Positions 21,278-35,576 of a DNA stretch of 64,000 bases are shown here, piece after piece (the stretch's first letter is position 1; each line of letters starts with the position of its first letter). The stretch comes from Flaccisagitta enflata (Eukaryota > Chaetognatha > Sagittoidea > Aphragmophora). The stretch spans positions 44,206,001 through 44,270,000 of the forward strand of contig OZ231128.1 of assembly GCA_965153355.1 (NCBI GenBank), read 5' to 3'. The notes beneath the pieces were generated by a model. The model saw only the letters and a program-made list of their open reading frames with translations, did no database searches and was not told the origin of the DNA. Position numbers and translations under genes: made by a program.

Positions 21278-21537
21278 TATGAGCCAGAACCCCCTAAGCC
21301 AAAGAAAAATATCCTACCCAGCCCCTAACCACCCAAAAGGCTCTAACCACCTTCGCTATGAGCCAGAACCCCCTAAGCCAAAGAAAAATATCCTACCCAG
21401 CCCCTATTCACCCAAAAACCACCCCCAAAAGGCTCTAACCACCTTCATTATGAGCCAGAACCCCCTAAGCCAAAGAAAAATATCCTACCCTGCCCCTAAC
21501 CACCCAAAAACCACCCCAAAAGGCTCAAACCACCTTG
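21278..21537 (+). repeat. Three-copy minisatellite with period about 80-90 bp
   Basis: The block ATGAGCCAGAACCCCCTAAG ... AAAAATATCCTACCC ... AAAAGGCTC...ACCACC occurs three times. Copies 2 and 3 carry an extra ACCACCC(C)-AAAA insertion. A frame at 21030-21596 stays open through all three (MSQNPLSQRK repeated), but units are not multiples of three throughout, so coding is doubtful. Confidence 0.75.
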
Positions 21538-21685
21538 CACCATGGGTATGTAAGTTGCAGTTGATCCATTTTACTTTTCTCTTCAGTTATTCATGATTAA
21601 GAAGAGGGGGGAATTGTAAAGCAAAAACAAAAACAACGAAAAATCAAAGGGTACTTCTTCCGCCAATTTTGCAAACATGACCGAC

Positions 21686-21900
21686 TTTTTAGTCGCACGC
21701 TACGCGACTCTGCACGCCGTTTCGTCACTCCGTCCATCCGTCCGTCAGTCCGTCGGTCCATCCGTCATACTTTGCTGTTTTTTTTTTGTTGTTTTTTTTT
21801 CTTTGGCCTCACAGCGCCTGCCCAAATGATCAAGTGACCTCAAATATAGCCCCTGCCCACCCGCACGCGACTGGGGTAGCCGTGTATCCGGCCTTATTTT
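21686..21900 (-). mobile_element. HINE-like element, near-complete copy
   Basis: Minus strand: AAGGCCGGATACACGGCTAC start, CAGTCGCGTGCGGGTGGGC, GGGCAGGCGC, GACGGATGGACC tract, GCGTGCAGAG and stem GTCGCGTAGCGTGCGAC. The stem has one changed pair relative to consensus. Confidence 0.75.
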
Positions 21901-22012
21901 TTTACCATTTTCTCTATTCTTCTTGCATATGATTTGAATGTTTGATTAGGTGTGTACCGTGCAGAGCGCAAAGCTGTTGCAAAAAAAAAAGTGGAAAAGT
22001 GGTTGGTAGGAG

Positions 22013-22014
<2 letters not shown>

Positions 22015-22092
<78 letters not shown>
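22015..22092 (+). repeat. (GA)n microsatellite
   Basis: About 38 uninterrupted GA units. Confidence 0.95.
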
Positions 22093-22095
<3 letters not shown>

Positions 22096-22153
22096 GGAGG
22101 GTGTGATGATGAAAAAGAATAACAAAAAAAGAAAGCGCTTTGGAGAAATGGAA

Positions 22154-22356
22154 AACAAGGCCGGATACGTGGCCAATAAGAAGTCGTTTGTGGGTGGGCA
22201 GGGGCAGTGTGTGGCAGGGCAGGGGCTGTAATGTGAATGAATAGGAGCCGTAATGCTCCAAAGACATTTTTTCAGCCGATTTCTTGTAATCAGAATTTCG
22301 CGTTACTAACTCAGGGACACACCCACTTATTGAGTCGCGTTCCGAGCGACTAAAGA
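22154..22356 (+). mobile_element. HINE-like element, diverged subfamily
   Basis: AACAAGGCCGGATACGTGGCC start, GTTTGTGGGTGGGCAGGGGC body and end GAGTCGCGTTCCGAGCGACT. The GACG tract is missing. The end still forms a GTCGC..GCGAC stem. Confidence 0.6.
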
Positions 22357-23280
<924 letters not shown>

Positions 23281-23283
23281 AGC

Positions 23284-24173
23284 CTTTTTTGGGCAGCGGC
23301 CCCGGAGGGGCCGATGACCTATGATTCCACATAGGGCAAATTTTCCGGTTTCCTTGCCGTCCATCCGTCTGTCCGTCCGTCCGTCTGTCCCCCCCCCCGA
23401 GCCTAGAAAATAACCTCCTGGGCCTCGAAATAGGCCTTTCAGACCCCCAATCAGGCCTATCAGATCCAAAATCAGAGCTTCCAGACCCCAATCTAGGCCT
23501 CTCAGGACCTCAATCTGGCCTATTAGATCCCAAATCAGGCCTTCCAGACCTCAATTTAGGCCTCTCAGAGCCTCAATCAGGCCTGTCAGACCCCAAGTCA
23601 GGCATTCCAGACCAGAAATTAGGCCTCCTGAATCCTAACCAGGCCTCTAAGAACCCCAATCAGGCCTTTCAGATCTAAAATCAGGCCTTGACAGACCCCT
23701 TATCAGGCCTTTTGAGCCTCTGATCAGGCCATTCAGACCTCAAATCAGGCCTCTCAGACCCTAATTCAGGCATTTCAGTACTTAATTCAGTTCTCTCAGA
23801 TCCAAATCTGGCCAAACCCAAAATCAGATCTTTGAGACCTCAAACTAGGCCTATCAGACCCACATCAGCCCTTCCCAGCCTACAAACAGGCCTTCGACCC
23901 TGAATTAGACCTAAGATCAAGCCTCTAAGCTCCAAAACAAGCTTCTGAAACCTCTCAAACCTCTAATCAGGCATCTTAGACCTTAAATCAGGCAACTAAG
24001 ACCTCAAATCAGGCTATTTAGACCCAAAATTAGGTATTAAAGACCCAGCAATTGTCCAGCATGGAATCATAGGTCATTGGCCCCTCTGGGGCCGCTGCCC
24101 CACTCATTATCTAATAACAAAATAAACTAACATAGGGGCATCGGGTACCGCTGACCATGTAACGCTTTTGCGA
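23284..24173 (-). mobile_element. Minisatellite cassette F (GATTCCACA subtype), longest array
   Basis: Opens TTTTGGGCAGCGGCCCCGGA and CCTATGATTCCACATAGG, then (CCGT)n and a degenerate array of about 30 units of 20-21 bp (CAGGCCTATCAGATCCCAAA type, 23400-24045). Closing arm GGAATCATAGGTCATTGGCC and tail CATAGGGGCATCGGGTACCG. Same arm subtype as cassette D, opposite orientation. Confidence 0.75.
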
Positions 24174-24371
24174 CTATTTTTTTTTTTTTTTGCCGTGTTG
24201 TTTGGTGATATTCTGTTTTTGTTCACTCGTTTAAACGTTTGTCGTCGTCTATTTGTCTTTTCATCCATCTCTATCGGTTTGTCTGTCATTGACTCTGTTT
24301 CAATTGTCAGTGTCTCTTTGTCTCCTCTTTCTTTCTTACTTTATTTTTTTTAGTTTCACTTTCTTTTCTTT

Positions 24372-25692
<1,321 letters not shown>

Positions 25693-25945
25693 AAGGACAC
25701 GACGCGTAGATACGATTGAGGTCGGGCAGGGTCATGCGGGGAAAAAGTGTATGCTTTGCCGCGGAAACACCCAGCCTGCAGTCTCTCTGTCTAGAGCTCT
25801 CTGGAGCTCTCCTTTTCTCTGAACAAAATTTGGGGGCGCGCCGTACATGAGGAACCAATCATACAACTATACAAAGATCTTTAAAGATATCCTCATCTCA
25901 ATGGGCTTGACTTTTTAGCGTTTTTTTTTATTTTCACGAGCAATT

Positions 25946-26138
25946 AAAGTCGCGTGCAAGCGACTCTATAACCCGCTATGTCTGTCGGTCGGTCAGTCAG
26001 TTGGTCTGTCCATCTGTCTTTTAGCGTTAATTGGTGGTTTTAGCGCTTATGCTCCTGCCTAATTGTTTGGTAAGCGTTTTTATCTCTGCCCATGCCCACC
26101 CGTACGCGGCTTGGGTAGCCGTATATCGGGCCTTGTTC
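25946..26138 (-). mobile_element. HINE-like element
   Basis: Minus strand: AACAAGGCCCGATATACGGC start, CGCGTACGGGTGGGCATGGG, GACCGACC tract, GCGGGTTATAGAG, imperfect stem GTCGCTTGCACGCGAC. Confidence 0.7.
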
Positions 26139-26239
26139 CCTTTTGCATTCTTTTTTTTTAAACATTGCTTTTTTCCATGATGCTTAGTGGGGGAAAAAAA
26201 ATTCATCAGTGAATATTAATCACGGAAGCGGACAATATG

Positions 26240-26355
26240 AGCAGTTTTTTGGTCCATCCAGTTGGTTGCTCCGTCCATCACAAAGTCACTATTTGTGGTT
26301 TTACATTCTTGCCCACCCATCCTCGACTATGGTTGCCATTATCCGGCCTTATTTA
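26240..26355 (-). mobile_element. HINE-like element, diverged fragment
   Basis: Keeps the AAGGCCGGATAATGGC end and GGGTGGGCAAG. The stem-loop is not recognisable. Confidence 0.45.
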
Positions 26356-26651
26356 GCTGCAACCGCCTCCATGGAGCTCCACTAAAATGTCGGAAAAAAG
26401 TTTATTCTAGTTAATTAGGGAACTTTTGCATCCTATTCAAAGCATTCCCAGCTTTATACATGAGTTCAGTGGCGTATTAAAAGAGGTCGCCGGGGTAGCC
26501 ATGGCAACCCCTGTTGAGACCTGGGTCGAGCGTGACACTGCGGTAAATCTCTATCCCGTGGACGTTGCAACAACGCCATTTTCCGCCATGTGGCGTAGCA
26601 ATGCAATTCATTGCAATATCGTATCGGGGACGGGACGGGACGGGACGGGGC

Positions 26652-26653
<2 letters not shown>

Positions 26654-26741
<88 letters not shown>

Positions 26742-26945
26742 TACTTCTCTTCCTCTTTTTTATTTCTTTTATTTCTTCTTCTTTTCTTTTTTTCTTCAAT
26801 TTTTCTTCATTTTTTCTCCTTTTTTTTCATCGTTTTTTTTTCTTTTTCTTCTTTTCTTCTTTTTTTCTTTTCTTTTTTTCTTTCTTTTTTTTCTTTCCTT
26901 CTTTTTCTTCTTCTTCCTCTTCTTCTTCTTCTTTCTCTTCTTCTC
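26654..26945 (+). repeat. (AG)n followed by a degenerate TTC/TTTTC tract
   Basis: About 42 AG units (26654-26737) are followed within a few bases by 200 bp of pure pyrimidine, so strand purine bias flips at 26740. Confidence 0.9.
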
Positions 26946-27577
26946 AATACCGTTACCGTCACGGCCAAGCAGCCCATTATTGTTTTAGGGCAATCCTGCC
27001 CTTTTCCCGCAACCGTAACGAACTTCCAGTTTCACGCTTGGGCCAGGTTGGGACACAAGAGAGAGAGAGAGAAAGAAAGAGACAGAGAGAGAGAAAGAGA
27101 GAGAAAACAATTAACAAAACTATTTTATTCTTTTATAGTTTTTACTTGCCACTAGCTCTGAGAATAACTTTCATTTATTCAATAAAACATACAGATTAAT
27201 GTTATCTTAAAATAAATATATAAAATCTAAACTTATAGATTTTATTAAAACTCATACAGTTAAACTTTGCAATAACGGATCCAAGAGTAACGGAAACCCA
27301 GCAGTAGCAAAAAGACTTCATTGGTCCCTGCTTTCTTTCTTTTATTTCTTTGTAAAAAAATTCTGTTAGAACCAAATCCGCCTGTATCAAAAAGTTCGGC
27401 AAATCCGCATGACCTGAGCAGTCCGAAGGTCGGAAATCCCTAGGCCAATAACGGAAAATTGACATTTATCGATGGCAATCGCCGCGAAGTTAGTGGTGAA
27501 TTGTCGGGAATCAATAGACTTAGACTAGTAGTCTAGTAGTGACTAGTCTAAGTCCCATAGTAATCGCGAAAGAAGGG

Positions 27578-27579
<2 letters not shown>

Positions 27580-27651
<72 letters not shown>
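27580..27651 (+). repeat. (GA)n microsatellite
   Basis: About 34 GA units. Confidence 0.95.
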
Positions 27652-27655
<4 letters not shown>

Positions 27656-27739
27656 GAAGAGAAAGAAAAAGAGGAAAGAGGGGGTTTATGACTGATAATG
27701 ATTTCCTCCATAGGTCTAATGTCAAGTACTTTGAAATGC

Positions 27740-27902
27740 ACAAGGCCGGATACACGACCAATACCAGTTGCGGACGGGTGGGCAGGGGCTGAAATGCGCG
27801 TTTTCACACTTTTCGACTCGTGCTCACGGATGGACCGATGGACAGACCGACAAACGGACTGACGGGCAAAGGCTCTTATAGAGCTGCGTGTCCGCAACTA
27901 AC
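27740..27902 (+). mobile_element. HINE-like element, GTTGCGGAC subfamily
   Basis: ACAAGGCCGGATACACGACC start, subterminal AGTTGCGGAC, short GACC/GACA tract, AAAGGCTCTTATAGAG, end AGCTGCGTGTCCGCAACT. The subterminal motif is the exact complement of the stem arm GTCCGCAACT, although both differ from the main subfamily. Confidence 0.75.
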
Positions 27903-28186
27903 AAGAGGATTCATTTTTCGATCGCCAAAAATCGTGTAAAGAAAAAAAAAAACAGTGTACAGACATTTTTTGAACCTTTGCCATTGCCTCTTGTACATTG
28001 CTTTACTTAATCAAAAATGAAAAAAAAAAACAAGTAAAAACAACAAAACAAGATTCAAGATGAATTCGACTCCAAACATGATTCAAAGCGTCGGCTCATC
28101 AGAGCATCTCCAATTTGAGAATTAGAGCAAGCTTTAGTAACAAGTGACGCGATGGATGGACAAAGCCTCTTGTGTGTCCATTACTA

Positions 28187-28363
28187 ACAAGGCCGGATAC
28201 ACGGCTACCCCAGTTGCGGCGGGTGGGCAGAGGCCATAATTGAGGTCAGGGGAATATTTGGGCAGGAGCAATAAGGCCAAAACCCCCATTAACGCCAAAG
28301 AAGTAATGTGTGATGGACGGACCGACAAAGCGGGGTGTAGAGTCGTGTAGCATGCGACTAAAA
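28187..28363 (+). mobile_element. HINE-like element, near-complete copy
   Basis: AACAAGGCCGGATACACGGC, AGTTGCGGCGGGTGGGCAG, GGGCAGGAGCAATAAGGCC, GACGGACC, GCGGGGTGTAGAG, end GTCGTGTAGCATGCGACT. A fragment of another copy (GTGACGCGATGGATGGAC..) abuts at 28140-28186. Confidence 0.75.
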
Positions 28364-28424
28364 TGATTACATGACGCACAAGCATCAAATATTATTTACT
28401 ACCCATGGTTTATTACCATTGCCA

Positions 28425-28540
28425 TTTGTCTGTCCGTCTGTTGCTTGGTCGTTTGCTCCTACCCAAATGGTTTAGTGACCTGAAATACGGCTCCTGCCCA
28501 CCCACACGCAATTCAGGTAGCTGCATATTCAGCCTTGTTG
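28425..28540 (-). mobile_element. HINE-like element, 5' half
   Basis: Minus strand: AACAAGGCTGAATATGCAGC, GGGTGGGCAGGAGCCGTATT and a short GACAGACGGAC tract. No stem-loop. Confidence 0.6.
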
Positions 28541-28762
28541 TAATAAGATGTGCTCTGTCTTCCTGTATTAGTTCTTCAGTTATTCTTTGTTCAATTACAA
28601 TCAAGAAAAATCAAAATGGCAACACCGGAATTCGGCACAACTGGATAAAAACAGTTAGTCCCTTGAGATCCGTTATTGCGGGGTTCCACTGTAATTTGTT
28701 AGGATACAGGTTGGGGGTGGCTACCCCTAAAATTTTGCCTCCCTTACGCCGCTGCATGAGTT

Positions 28763-29120
28763 GATAAATGCCAAGGCCCTTGGCAAGGGAGATGATTCAA
28801 AGTTTCTCTCATATTCTTGGCAACCCAATTCTATTCTTTTGTTTGCCAGTTAGATACCAATCATCTGACTATGACCACGGTAACTACTGCTAATCTTGCG
28901 GCGGCTACTATTGACTACACTTTTTTTTTTTTATAAGACACTTTTTTTTAAGAGACATGAGGCTGAGATTCTCTGAAAATTTAAGAACAAAATAAGAGAC
29001 AGCCCAGACTGACTTTTGCCTCAGCCAGATTTTTTTCCCTTCTGTTATAAGAGAGCGAGCAGTAAAAGTAGTGGTCGAAGATGTAGTTGTATCAGTAGCA
29101 GTAGTATTAGTTGTAGTAGA
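28763..29120. other. No feature seen
   Basis: Unique sequence with a short T-run at 28921. Confidence 0.4.
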
Positions 29121-29122
29121 CT

Positions 29123-29157
29123 ATTAAAAGTAGTAGTAGTAGTATTAGTATTAGTAT

Positions 29158-29243
<86 letters not shown>
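29123..29243 (+). repeat. (TAG)n microsatellite
   Basis: About 30 TAG units with ATTAGT variants at the left. Stop-rich in one frame and poly-Val in another. Confidence 0.95.
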
Positions 29244-29322
29244 ACAGTAGTGGTAATAGTAATAGTATCTTTAAATGACTTAGAATGACTGAAGAATTGA
29301 CGTTATGCTAGAAAAAAGTAGA

Positions 29323-29430
29323 GGTTGACGGACGGATCGACAGATGGACCAACAGATGGATCAATGGACGGACCAACGGACCAACGGACTGACAAAGCGG
29401 GGTGTGGAGACGCGTAGCACGCGACTAAAA
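29323..29430 (+). mobile_element. HINE-like element, 3' half
   Basis: GACGGACGGATCGACAG tract, GACAAAGCGGGGTGTGGAG, stem ACGCGTAGCACGCGACT then AAAAA. The 5' half is missing. Confidence 0.7.
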
Positions 29431-29468
29431 ATAGAAACACACTTAGATACATTTAACTTCGGCAGGTG

Positions 29469-29472
<4 letters not shown>

Positions 29473-29544
<72 letters not shown>

Positions 29545-29580
29545 ACAGTGTGTGTGTGTGTCACAGTGTGTGTGTGTGTG
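29473..29580 (+). repeat. (GT)n microsatellite
   Basis: About 35 pure GT units, then two CACA-interrupted runs. Confidence 0.95.
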
Positions 29581-29599
29581 TATGCTTGTGTCTGTAAAT

Positions 29600-30300
29600 T
29601 TGTGTTTAGCGCACAAGTCCGCATGGAATGTGCTCAAGTTGATGAATGCCTAGTATCAGGCTTGGCTTGAGGCAATTCTCCGACCAACAACATATTTTCT
29701 CGATCCAATTCGTTTCTGGAGTGAAACGGTGGAAATGATAGTAAATACGGAACGCATCAGACGCTATACACAGTGTCCAAAAGCAGAAGCCAAACGAAAT
29801 GGTCAAAGTCGTTATCATTTTGCGCCAATAATAAGCATATTTGGTGGTATTTCTGAAAATTCACTTGACAATCCAGGCTAATTTAGCAGCTTTTCAAACA
29901 ATCTTTGTGATAATATGTTATTTTTTTGAGTAAATATTGGCAATTTTTGCTTGGCTTATATATCGTTCCAATTCGATCGCCAATGAATCATATGAATAAA
30001 ACAGATGTTTGAGGAACTTATGAGCTTATGATTGAGCTAGACGTCACCCTGAATACGTGGCAAAGACCAAAGATCAAGGTTAATTCGTTTACATTTTATG
30101 TGTCTTATGACATGAATCATGTCATCTGTGATTGTTAGACTTTCTTCTAATACTTCTCCAAGTATGATTCTGTTATCGCTCATTTGAATATAACTATCAT
30201 TTTGCAAAAGCCCTCTTTACCATGTTTTTTCTTCTTCTTTTTTTTTTGGAAGCTTTTTGCTGTTGGGTGGTGAAACACACAGTATGTTCATTTTTTCAAC
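29600..30300. other. No gene recognised
   Basis: Unique sequence. ORFs under 70 codons. Confidence 0.4.
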
Positions 30301-30301
30301 G

Positions 30302-30625
30302 ATGCGCCTTTTTTGACGTCAAAGGTAATCAACTTGGTATCAGAGTGGCGTTGACCGTCAAGCGTGATAATGGCCGATACTATACTATACTATACTATAC
30401 TATATTTGGCGTGACTTGACTCTCATGAGGCTAATATGCGCCTTCACATTTGGCATCAGGGTCGCGTTGACCGTCCAGTTTGATATTGGTCGATACTATA
30501 CTATACTATACTGTACTATACTATAGTTTTTAATTAACTTCGCAATACTGGCATATGTTGGACCAAGTTTGACGTGACTTGACTCCCATGAAGAAATTAT
30601 GCGCCATCGCATTTGGCGTACGTGT
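30302..30625 (+). repeat. Tandem repeat of about 135-160 bp carrying (TATAC)n
   Basis: Units begin ATGCGCC, then GGCATCAGRGT-GCGTTGACCGTC, GATACTATAC(TATAC)n, and end GCGTGACTTGACTC-CATGA. Two full units and the start of a third are visible. The (TATAC)n lies at the same place in both units and differs in length. Confidence 0.75.
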
Positions 30626-31176
<551 letters not shown>

Positions 31177-31347
31177 AGAGAATAGGATGGTTAGGTCACT
31201 TTAGCGGCAATTCCGGGGTGGGTGGGAAGGGGTAGCAGGGAAACTCTCCAGGGAGACTCCTTTGGAATTTTTCAAATGGTCGGAATCAAGAGCGGCTTAG
31301 GAGAGAGGCTCTATCCCAGGAATGACGTTGAATCAGCCACTCACAAT

Positions 31348-32548
<1,201 letters not shown>

Positions 32549-32719
32549 TTTAGTCGCGTGCACGCGACTCTATGACCCACTCTGTCCGTCTGTCGGTCTG
32601 TCGGTCTGTCGGTCACACTTAGCTTTTTTAGCCGATTTTAGCCGATTGGTCACACTTAGCTTTTTTCGCCGCTCCTGCCCACCCGCACGCGACTTCGGCT
32701 CGTGTATACGGCCTTGTTT
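32549..32719 (-). mobile_element. HINE-like element
   Basis: Minus strand: AACAAGGCCGTATACACGAG start, AGTCGCGTGCGGGTGGGCAG, GACC/GACAGACC tract, and a loop-free palindrome GTCGCGTGCACGCGAC as the 3' stem, then AAAAA. A ten-base TAGCCGATTT block is doubled in the body. Confidence 0.75.
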
Positions 32720-34002
32720 GCCATTTTCCTTAGACGTTCTTTCATCCATTTTTTCTTATTTGATATTTTGCTTGGTCGTCCTTTCGTACAATCTTTTGTT
32801 TGTTTGACATTTTTCTTTTTCGTTATTTCGCCTAGAAAAAAAAGTCGGAGTATGTATTCGACTTTTTGATCTTATCAAGAGAAACAAGGAATTCTATTTT
32901 CTTTGAAGGAAATAGAAAACGCGCGCGACAATACACCCTCAGATATGGGGGGGGGGGGTGAAAGAGGCAGAAATGAAGGGGGTAAATGAGGGAAGGAAAT
33001 ATGTAACGTTAGTTTTCTTTCGGTGTCATCAACATTCATTCCCTTACTCCGTTGAGGCGATAGTGTCTTTGTTTGATGAGGATAACACAATAGGTCAGTC
33101 AGTCGGCCTGTCAGCGAAACTACATTGAATGTCAAATCTTAGGCTGGTGATTTTAACGATTCCCATTTTGTATACGGGTAGAAATCTGGCTCTAGGGGGT
33201 TTGGATTTGTTAGATTAGAAGCAATCAATAAACTAGAGTTTGTGAGTGTTGCGTACAAAAAAGGGGCGTTTGGGGTGTTCGTGGGAATTAATGAAAAAGG
33301 TGATGGAGAAATTTGGGTAAAATAGTGACACATAAAAAATGAGAAAAGTACTCATTGCTATGTCTTGAAGAATGCCGCAATTGCCTGTTTCCATGTTTGA
33401 GACGAACTGTCTGGATATTTAAAGCATTGCGTTATATCCATGATCCAGAGGCTGTTTCATAAAATGTTAACTATCGATTAGTGAAAATCAATCAATCATC
33501 TGTGCATCTTTGCATATTTTTTTCTTTTTCTCTCATTTCCTATGGGATTCTCTTATTTTTACGCAAAAATGATAAGGTCAACAGTAATTGAGGGGCGCCT
33601 TTTAGGAGAATTACGGTGACCGGTGTTTTTTGTTTCCATTTCACAGTCACTCACATTTCAAAAGAACCTTACTGCTAATATCTATGATAGTTGAAACAAC
33701 ATTGCCCTTACAAAAGGAGGCCAGAATTCTCCAATTCACAAAGGATGAAAGCCTTGCAAGCTTTCAATGGTGTTTACTCCGGATTGCTCACATCTATCCT
33801 ATATCCTATCCTATCCTATATATCAGTATTGGAAATAAAGCATCAAATATAATTAGAACATTGTGGCTCATAAACGAAAATTTGTTTATTCAATTTTTGT
33901 TTAGATAGCATCAATTTATCAAAGACTCTTACGAGTCTTTTTTGGTTGCTCTACTTTATATTGTATCTATATTTCAGCTAATTACCAGATTGGTCCCATT
34001 AC
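32720..34002. other. No gene recognised
   Basis: Unique sequence with a G-run at 32947 and a short CCTAT repeat near 33800. ORFs up to 92 codons without domains. Confidence 0.4.
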
Positions 34003-34206
34003 AAAACACGGCTACCAAAGTCGGGTGCAGGTGGGCAGGGGCAGTGAAAAAGAAGGCTATCTCAAGCATCTGGGCAAAACCAGTATTGAAGAACCGCCCG
34101 TAAACACCGAAAAAAAGCAAACGGGAACGGACGAACCAACAGATGGATGGACGGACCGATCAACGGACATAGCAGGTTATAGAGTCGCATGCACGCGACT
34201 AAAAAT
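34003..34206 (+). mobile_element. HINE-like element
   Basis: ACACGGCTACCAAAGTCGGG start (outer CAAGGCCGG lost), GGTGGGCAGGGGCAGTG, GACGGACC tract, GCAGGTTATAGAG, stem GTCGCATGCACGCGACT and AAAAA. Confidence 0.7.
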
Positions 34207-34251
34207 GTTTAAATTCTTTAAAATACTACCAATCTGGGGACAGTAGCTCAA

Positions 34252-34409
34252 TTTTTAGTCGCAGACACGCGACTCTACACCTTGCCGTGTCGGTCGGTCT
34301 GTCGGTCCGTCCGTCCGTCCCATAACTTTTTTGAATTTCGGGCGGTTTTCGCACTACTGCTCATGCCCAACCGTCCGCGACTGGATTGCCATGAATCCGG
34401 ACTTGTTTA
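34252..34409 (-). mobile_element. HINE-like element, CACCTTGCC subgroup
   Basis: Minus strand: AACAAGTCCGGATTCATGGC, CAGTCGCGGACGGTTGGGC, GACGGACGGACC tract, GGCAAGGTGTAGAG, stem GTCGCGTGTCTGCGACT and AAAAA. The GCGGAC form replaces GCGTGC in the subterminal motif. Confidence 0.7.
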
Positions 34410-34542
34410 GTATCAACAGCACTCTTCTTACTTTTCTTTAGATGCCGAAATATTAAGTATTAGCAAGATATTAATCAGACGTTACAACGCATCGTTTGGA
34501 GCACCAGGTCACCAGTTTGACTGACTATTTATCTTCCCCTTC

Positions 34543-34766
34543 TTTTTAGTCGCGTGCCACGCGACTCTACACCCTGCTTTGTCGGTCCGTCTGTCGGTCC
34601 ATCGGTCCGTCGGTCCGTCAGTCCGTCCGTCCGTCCGTCACACTTTACTTTTTTGGGTTTTTGCGTTCTTTGGCCTCACTGCTCCAGCCCAAGTGATCAA
34701 GTGACCGCAAATACGGCCCCTGCCCACCCGCACGCGACTGGGCTAGCCGTGTATCCGGCCTTGTTT
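34543..34766 (-). mobile_element. HINE-like element, complete copy
   Basis: Minus strand: AACAAGGCCGGATACACGGC, CAGTCGCGTGCGGGTGGGC, GGGGCCGTATTTGCGGTC, GGGCTGGAGCAGTGAGGCC, GACGGACGG tract, GCAGGGTGTAGAG, stem GTCGCGTGGCACGCGACT and AAAAA. It is the third copy within 770 bp. Confidence 0.8.
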
Positions 34767-35067
34767 CATCTCACGCACAGTTTCTCTATCATTTTCTTTT
34801 CCTTCTTCTTTCTCATTTTCTTATCTCTTCTTGGCTGAAGACGAAGAATTTAGAGCTTCATTTTTTTCTCTTTACGTTTCTGCCATTTATTACGTCGAGT
34901 ATCTCGAACCTCAATCATTCCTTTTTGTTTTTCTGTTTCATTCTTTAGGCGTTCATCCGTCTTACACCCAAAGTGTTTGGCTTTCACAGCATCTGAATGT
35001 GTTTTTCTGTCTTCCTCTCTTTCTTCTTTCCTATCATTTTCCCAATTCTGACTTTCTTCCTTGGTTT
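34767..35067. other. No feature seen
   Basis: T-rich unique sequence. Confidence 0.4.
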
Positions 35068-35483
35068 TTTGGGCAGCGGCCCCGAAGGGAACAAAGTCCT
35101 GTAGAACGGGGGACTTTTGTTTGTTCGGTCGTCCATATGTTTGTTCATTTGTTTGTTCATTTCTTCGTTCATTTGTTCGTCCCTCCAGGCCCTCACAGGC
35201 CTAAAATCTATCCTCTCACGCCTGAAATCTAACCTCTCAGTCCTGAAATCTACCCTCTCAGGCCTTAAATCTGCCCTCTCAGGCCTTGAATCTGCCCTCT
35301 CAGGCCTATAATCTGCCACTCAGATCAGAAATCTGCCTTCTCGAATGAAAGTCCCCCTGTGTTTTTCAAGGACTTCATCCCCTTCAGGGCCGCTGCCCTG
35401 CTTCCTCCACTCCAATTCAAGTAAAGCAAAGCAGGGCAATGGGTATCGCTGACCACATATTGCCCTTGGGCGACCTGTTCTAT
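35068..35483 (-). mobile_element. Minisatellite cassette G
   Basis: Arm TTTTTTGGGCAGCGGCCCCG, (TTTG)n-like stretch, about seven 20 bp units (CTCTCAGGCCTGAAATCTGC type, 35185-35335), inverted arm GTCCCCCTGTGTTT.. to GGGCCGCTGCCC, then tail to GGGCGACCTGTTC. The left arm has small deletions. Confidence 0.75.
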
Positions 35484-35576
35484 GTATGGGGCTGTCGATA
35501 TGTTCAACCTCACCTGAGCAGGGTGTCACAAAGTGCCCGAGCACGCGAGCGGCGCTCGCAAGAAGCTAGCTAGGCT

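Larger units (their letters stand above)
27257..28691. mobile_element. TA-inserting element with pogo/Tigger-like ends, nested in the hAT-like element
   Basis: Left end CAGTTAAACTTTGCAATAAC and right end GTTATTGCGGGGTTCCACTG are inverted repeats with mismatches, continuing through GGATC. TA flanks at 27255-27256 and 28692-28693. No transposase frame. The interior holds three HINE-like copies and a GA array. Confidence 0.6.
26467..28754. mobile_element. hAT-like element with perfect 8 bp target duplication
   Basis: Starts CAGTGGCGTA and ends TACGCCGCTG. Inverted similarity continues inside (GGGGTAGCCA against TGGCTACCCC). The flanks are an exact CATGAGTT at 26459-26466 and 28755-28762. CAGTGGCGTA-type ends with 8 bp duplications are a well-known hAT signature. 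The 2.3 kb interior has no transposase frame and is largely other repeats, including a nested TA-inserting element and HINE-like copies. Confidence 0.75.
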
